From UBA2219 sp964612075 (lineage in GTDB: Bacteria; Desulfobacterota; Deferrimicrobia; Deferrimicrobiales; Deferrimicrobiaceae): DNA of 64,000 bases. Position numbers and translations under genes: made by a program. The number at the start of each line of letters is the position of its first letter. Position 1 is the stretch's first letter. Positions 63,695 through 64,000 of the stretch are shown here, one piece after another. The stretch covers positions 1-64,000 of the forward strand of contig CAZTFC010000001.1 of assembly GCA_964612075.1 (NCBI GenBank), in the 5' to 3' direction. The notes beneath the pieces were generated by a model. That model had not been told where the DNA came from. It did no database searches and saw only the letters and a list, made by a program, of their open reading frames with translations.

Positions 63695-64000
63695 TCACCC
63701 GTCGTCGCGGGCGAGGTCGGCCTCCATGCCGCCGGTCAGGGAGAGCAGCTCTTCGGGCGTGACGGAGAACATGCAGTTGGTCTCCCCGGCGGCGGGGTAG
63801 ACGACCTCGAACCGGCGCAGGGAGCGGTCGATGTAGACCGGGATTCCCGGGGGGAGCGGCACGGGAGAGACCGCGCCCACGGCGAACCCCGTGCGGGCCA
63901 CGACCTCATCCGGGCCCGCCAGGCGCACCTTCTTCCCCTGCACCAGGGAGCGTACCTTCTTCAGGTCGACCCGGCGGTCGCCGGAGACCACGACCGCCAG
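63695..64000 (-). CDS. YbaK/ProX-type aminoacyl-tRNA deacylase, C-terminal part
   Basis: The 5' end lies beyond the window; 101 codons are visible. VVVSGDRRVDLKKVRSL, followed by ARTGFAVGAVSPVPLPPGIPV and IDRSLRRFEVVYPAAGETN, matches the YbaK/EbsC family that hydrolyses mischarged tRNAs such as Cys-tRNA(Pro). A GTG at 63991 is inside the conserved region and is not the true start. It ends 65 bases before the first pqiA gene. Confidence 0.85.
   Translation of the reverse strand: MAVVVSGDRRVDLKKVRSLVQGKKVRLAGPDEVVARTGFAVGAVSPVPLPPGIPVYIDRSLRRFEVVYPAAGETNCMFSVTPEELLSLTGGMEADLARDDG

Overview
The window is about 64 kb of gene-dense, high-GC bacterial chromosome; by eye roughly two thirds or more of bases are G+C. 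It holds 53 supported protein-coding genes, and most neighbouring genes overlap by 4 bases (ATGA, GTGA or TTGA) or sit a few bases apart. I see no rRNA, tRNA, CRISPR array, transposase or prophage gene. The gene mix (complete hyp hydrogenase-maturation set, many PAS/GAF hybrid histidine kinases, c-di-GMP enzymes, a sigma-54 activator, TRAP and polar-amino-acid ABC transporters, an Fe-type superoxide dismutase, PqiAB envelope proteins, a MucR-like zinc-finger regulator) suggests a Gram-negative environmental bacterium of the Deltaproteobacteria/Desulfobacterota kind. That placement is inferred from gene content, not from a phylogenetic marker.

Layout. 1-4.4 kb (+): WrbA tail, phosphoglucomutase, photolyase, SDR39U1-type epimerase. 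4.4-9.3 kb (-): hydroxyacid dehydrogenase, a repeat-like intergenic block, glycerate 2-kinase, LarA-like racemase and their GntR regulator, with a 17-bp palindromic candidate operator. 9.3-15.9 kb (-): a polar amino-acid ABC transporter with two paralogous binding proteins, preceded by a hybrid sensor kinase. 16-24.4 kb: hypB-hypA (-) diverging from hypF-C-D-E (+), the latter followed by a large ATP-grasp protein of unknown function. 24.4-27 kb: a Fic protein with an altered active-site motif, diverging from glutamate dehydrogenase, which ends in a clear terminator. 27-36.4 kb (-): aconitase, hybrid kinase, single-domain receiver, CheC-like phosphatase and diguanylate cyclase in one overlapping run, preceded by a receiver/HD-GYP pair. 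36.7-45.7 kb (+): transketolase, transaldolase, hybrid kinase and a three-gene TRAP transporter (TatT, DctP, fused DctQM). 45.7-48.7 kb (+): an uncharacterised SLOG-like protein, TypA/BipA and a rubrerythrin-like protein. 48.7-49.0 kb: a roughly 270-bp fold-back element between convergent genes. 49-54.7 kb (-): MBL hydrolase, glycine-zipper lipoprotein, glycogen branching enzyme, MFS exporter, metallophosphoesterase. 54.8-60.6 kb (+): flavin oxidoreductase, MucR-like regulator, superoxide dismutase and a membrane kinase/sigma-54 regulator pair. 60.6-64 kb (-): PqiB, two PqiA halves and the end of a YbaK-type deacylase.

How the parts work together. Carbon genes cover hexose phosphate and glycogen (pgm, glgB), the non-oxidative pentose phosphate pathway (tkt, tal), the TCA cycle (acnA), three-carbon hydroxyacids (LarA-like, gckA, garR-like) and ammonium/glutamate (gdhA). 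Uptake is by one ABC and one TRAP system, each next to a soluble hybrid kinase. Two adjacent operons encode opposing c-di-GMP enzymes (GGDEF and HD-GYP), each with its own 128-residue receiver. The strongest leads for unexplained biology are the 48.7-kb fold-back element, the pseudo-KaiC/ATP-grasp protein behind hypE, the Fic protein with Arg in place of the catalytic His, and the CheC-containing phosphorelay run.
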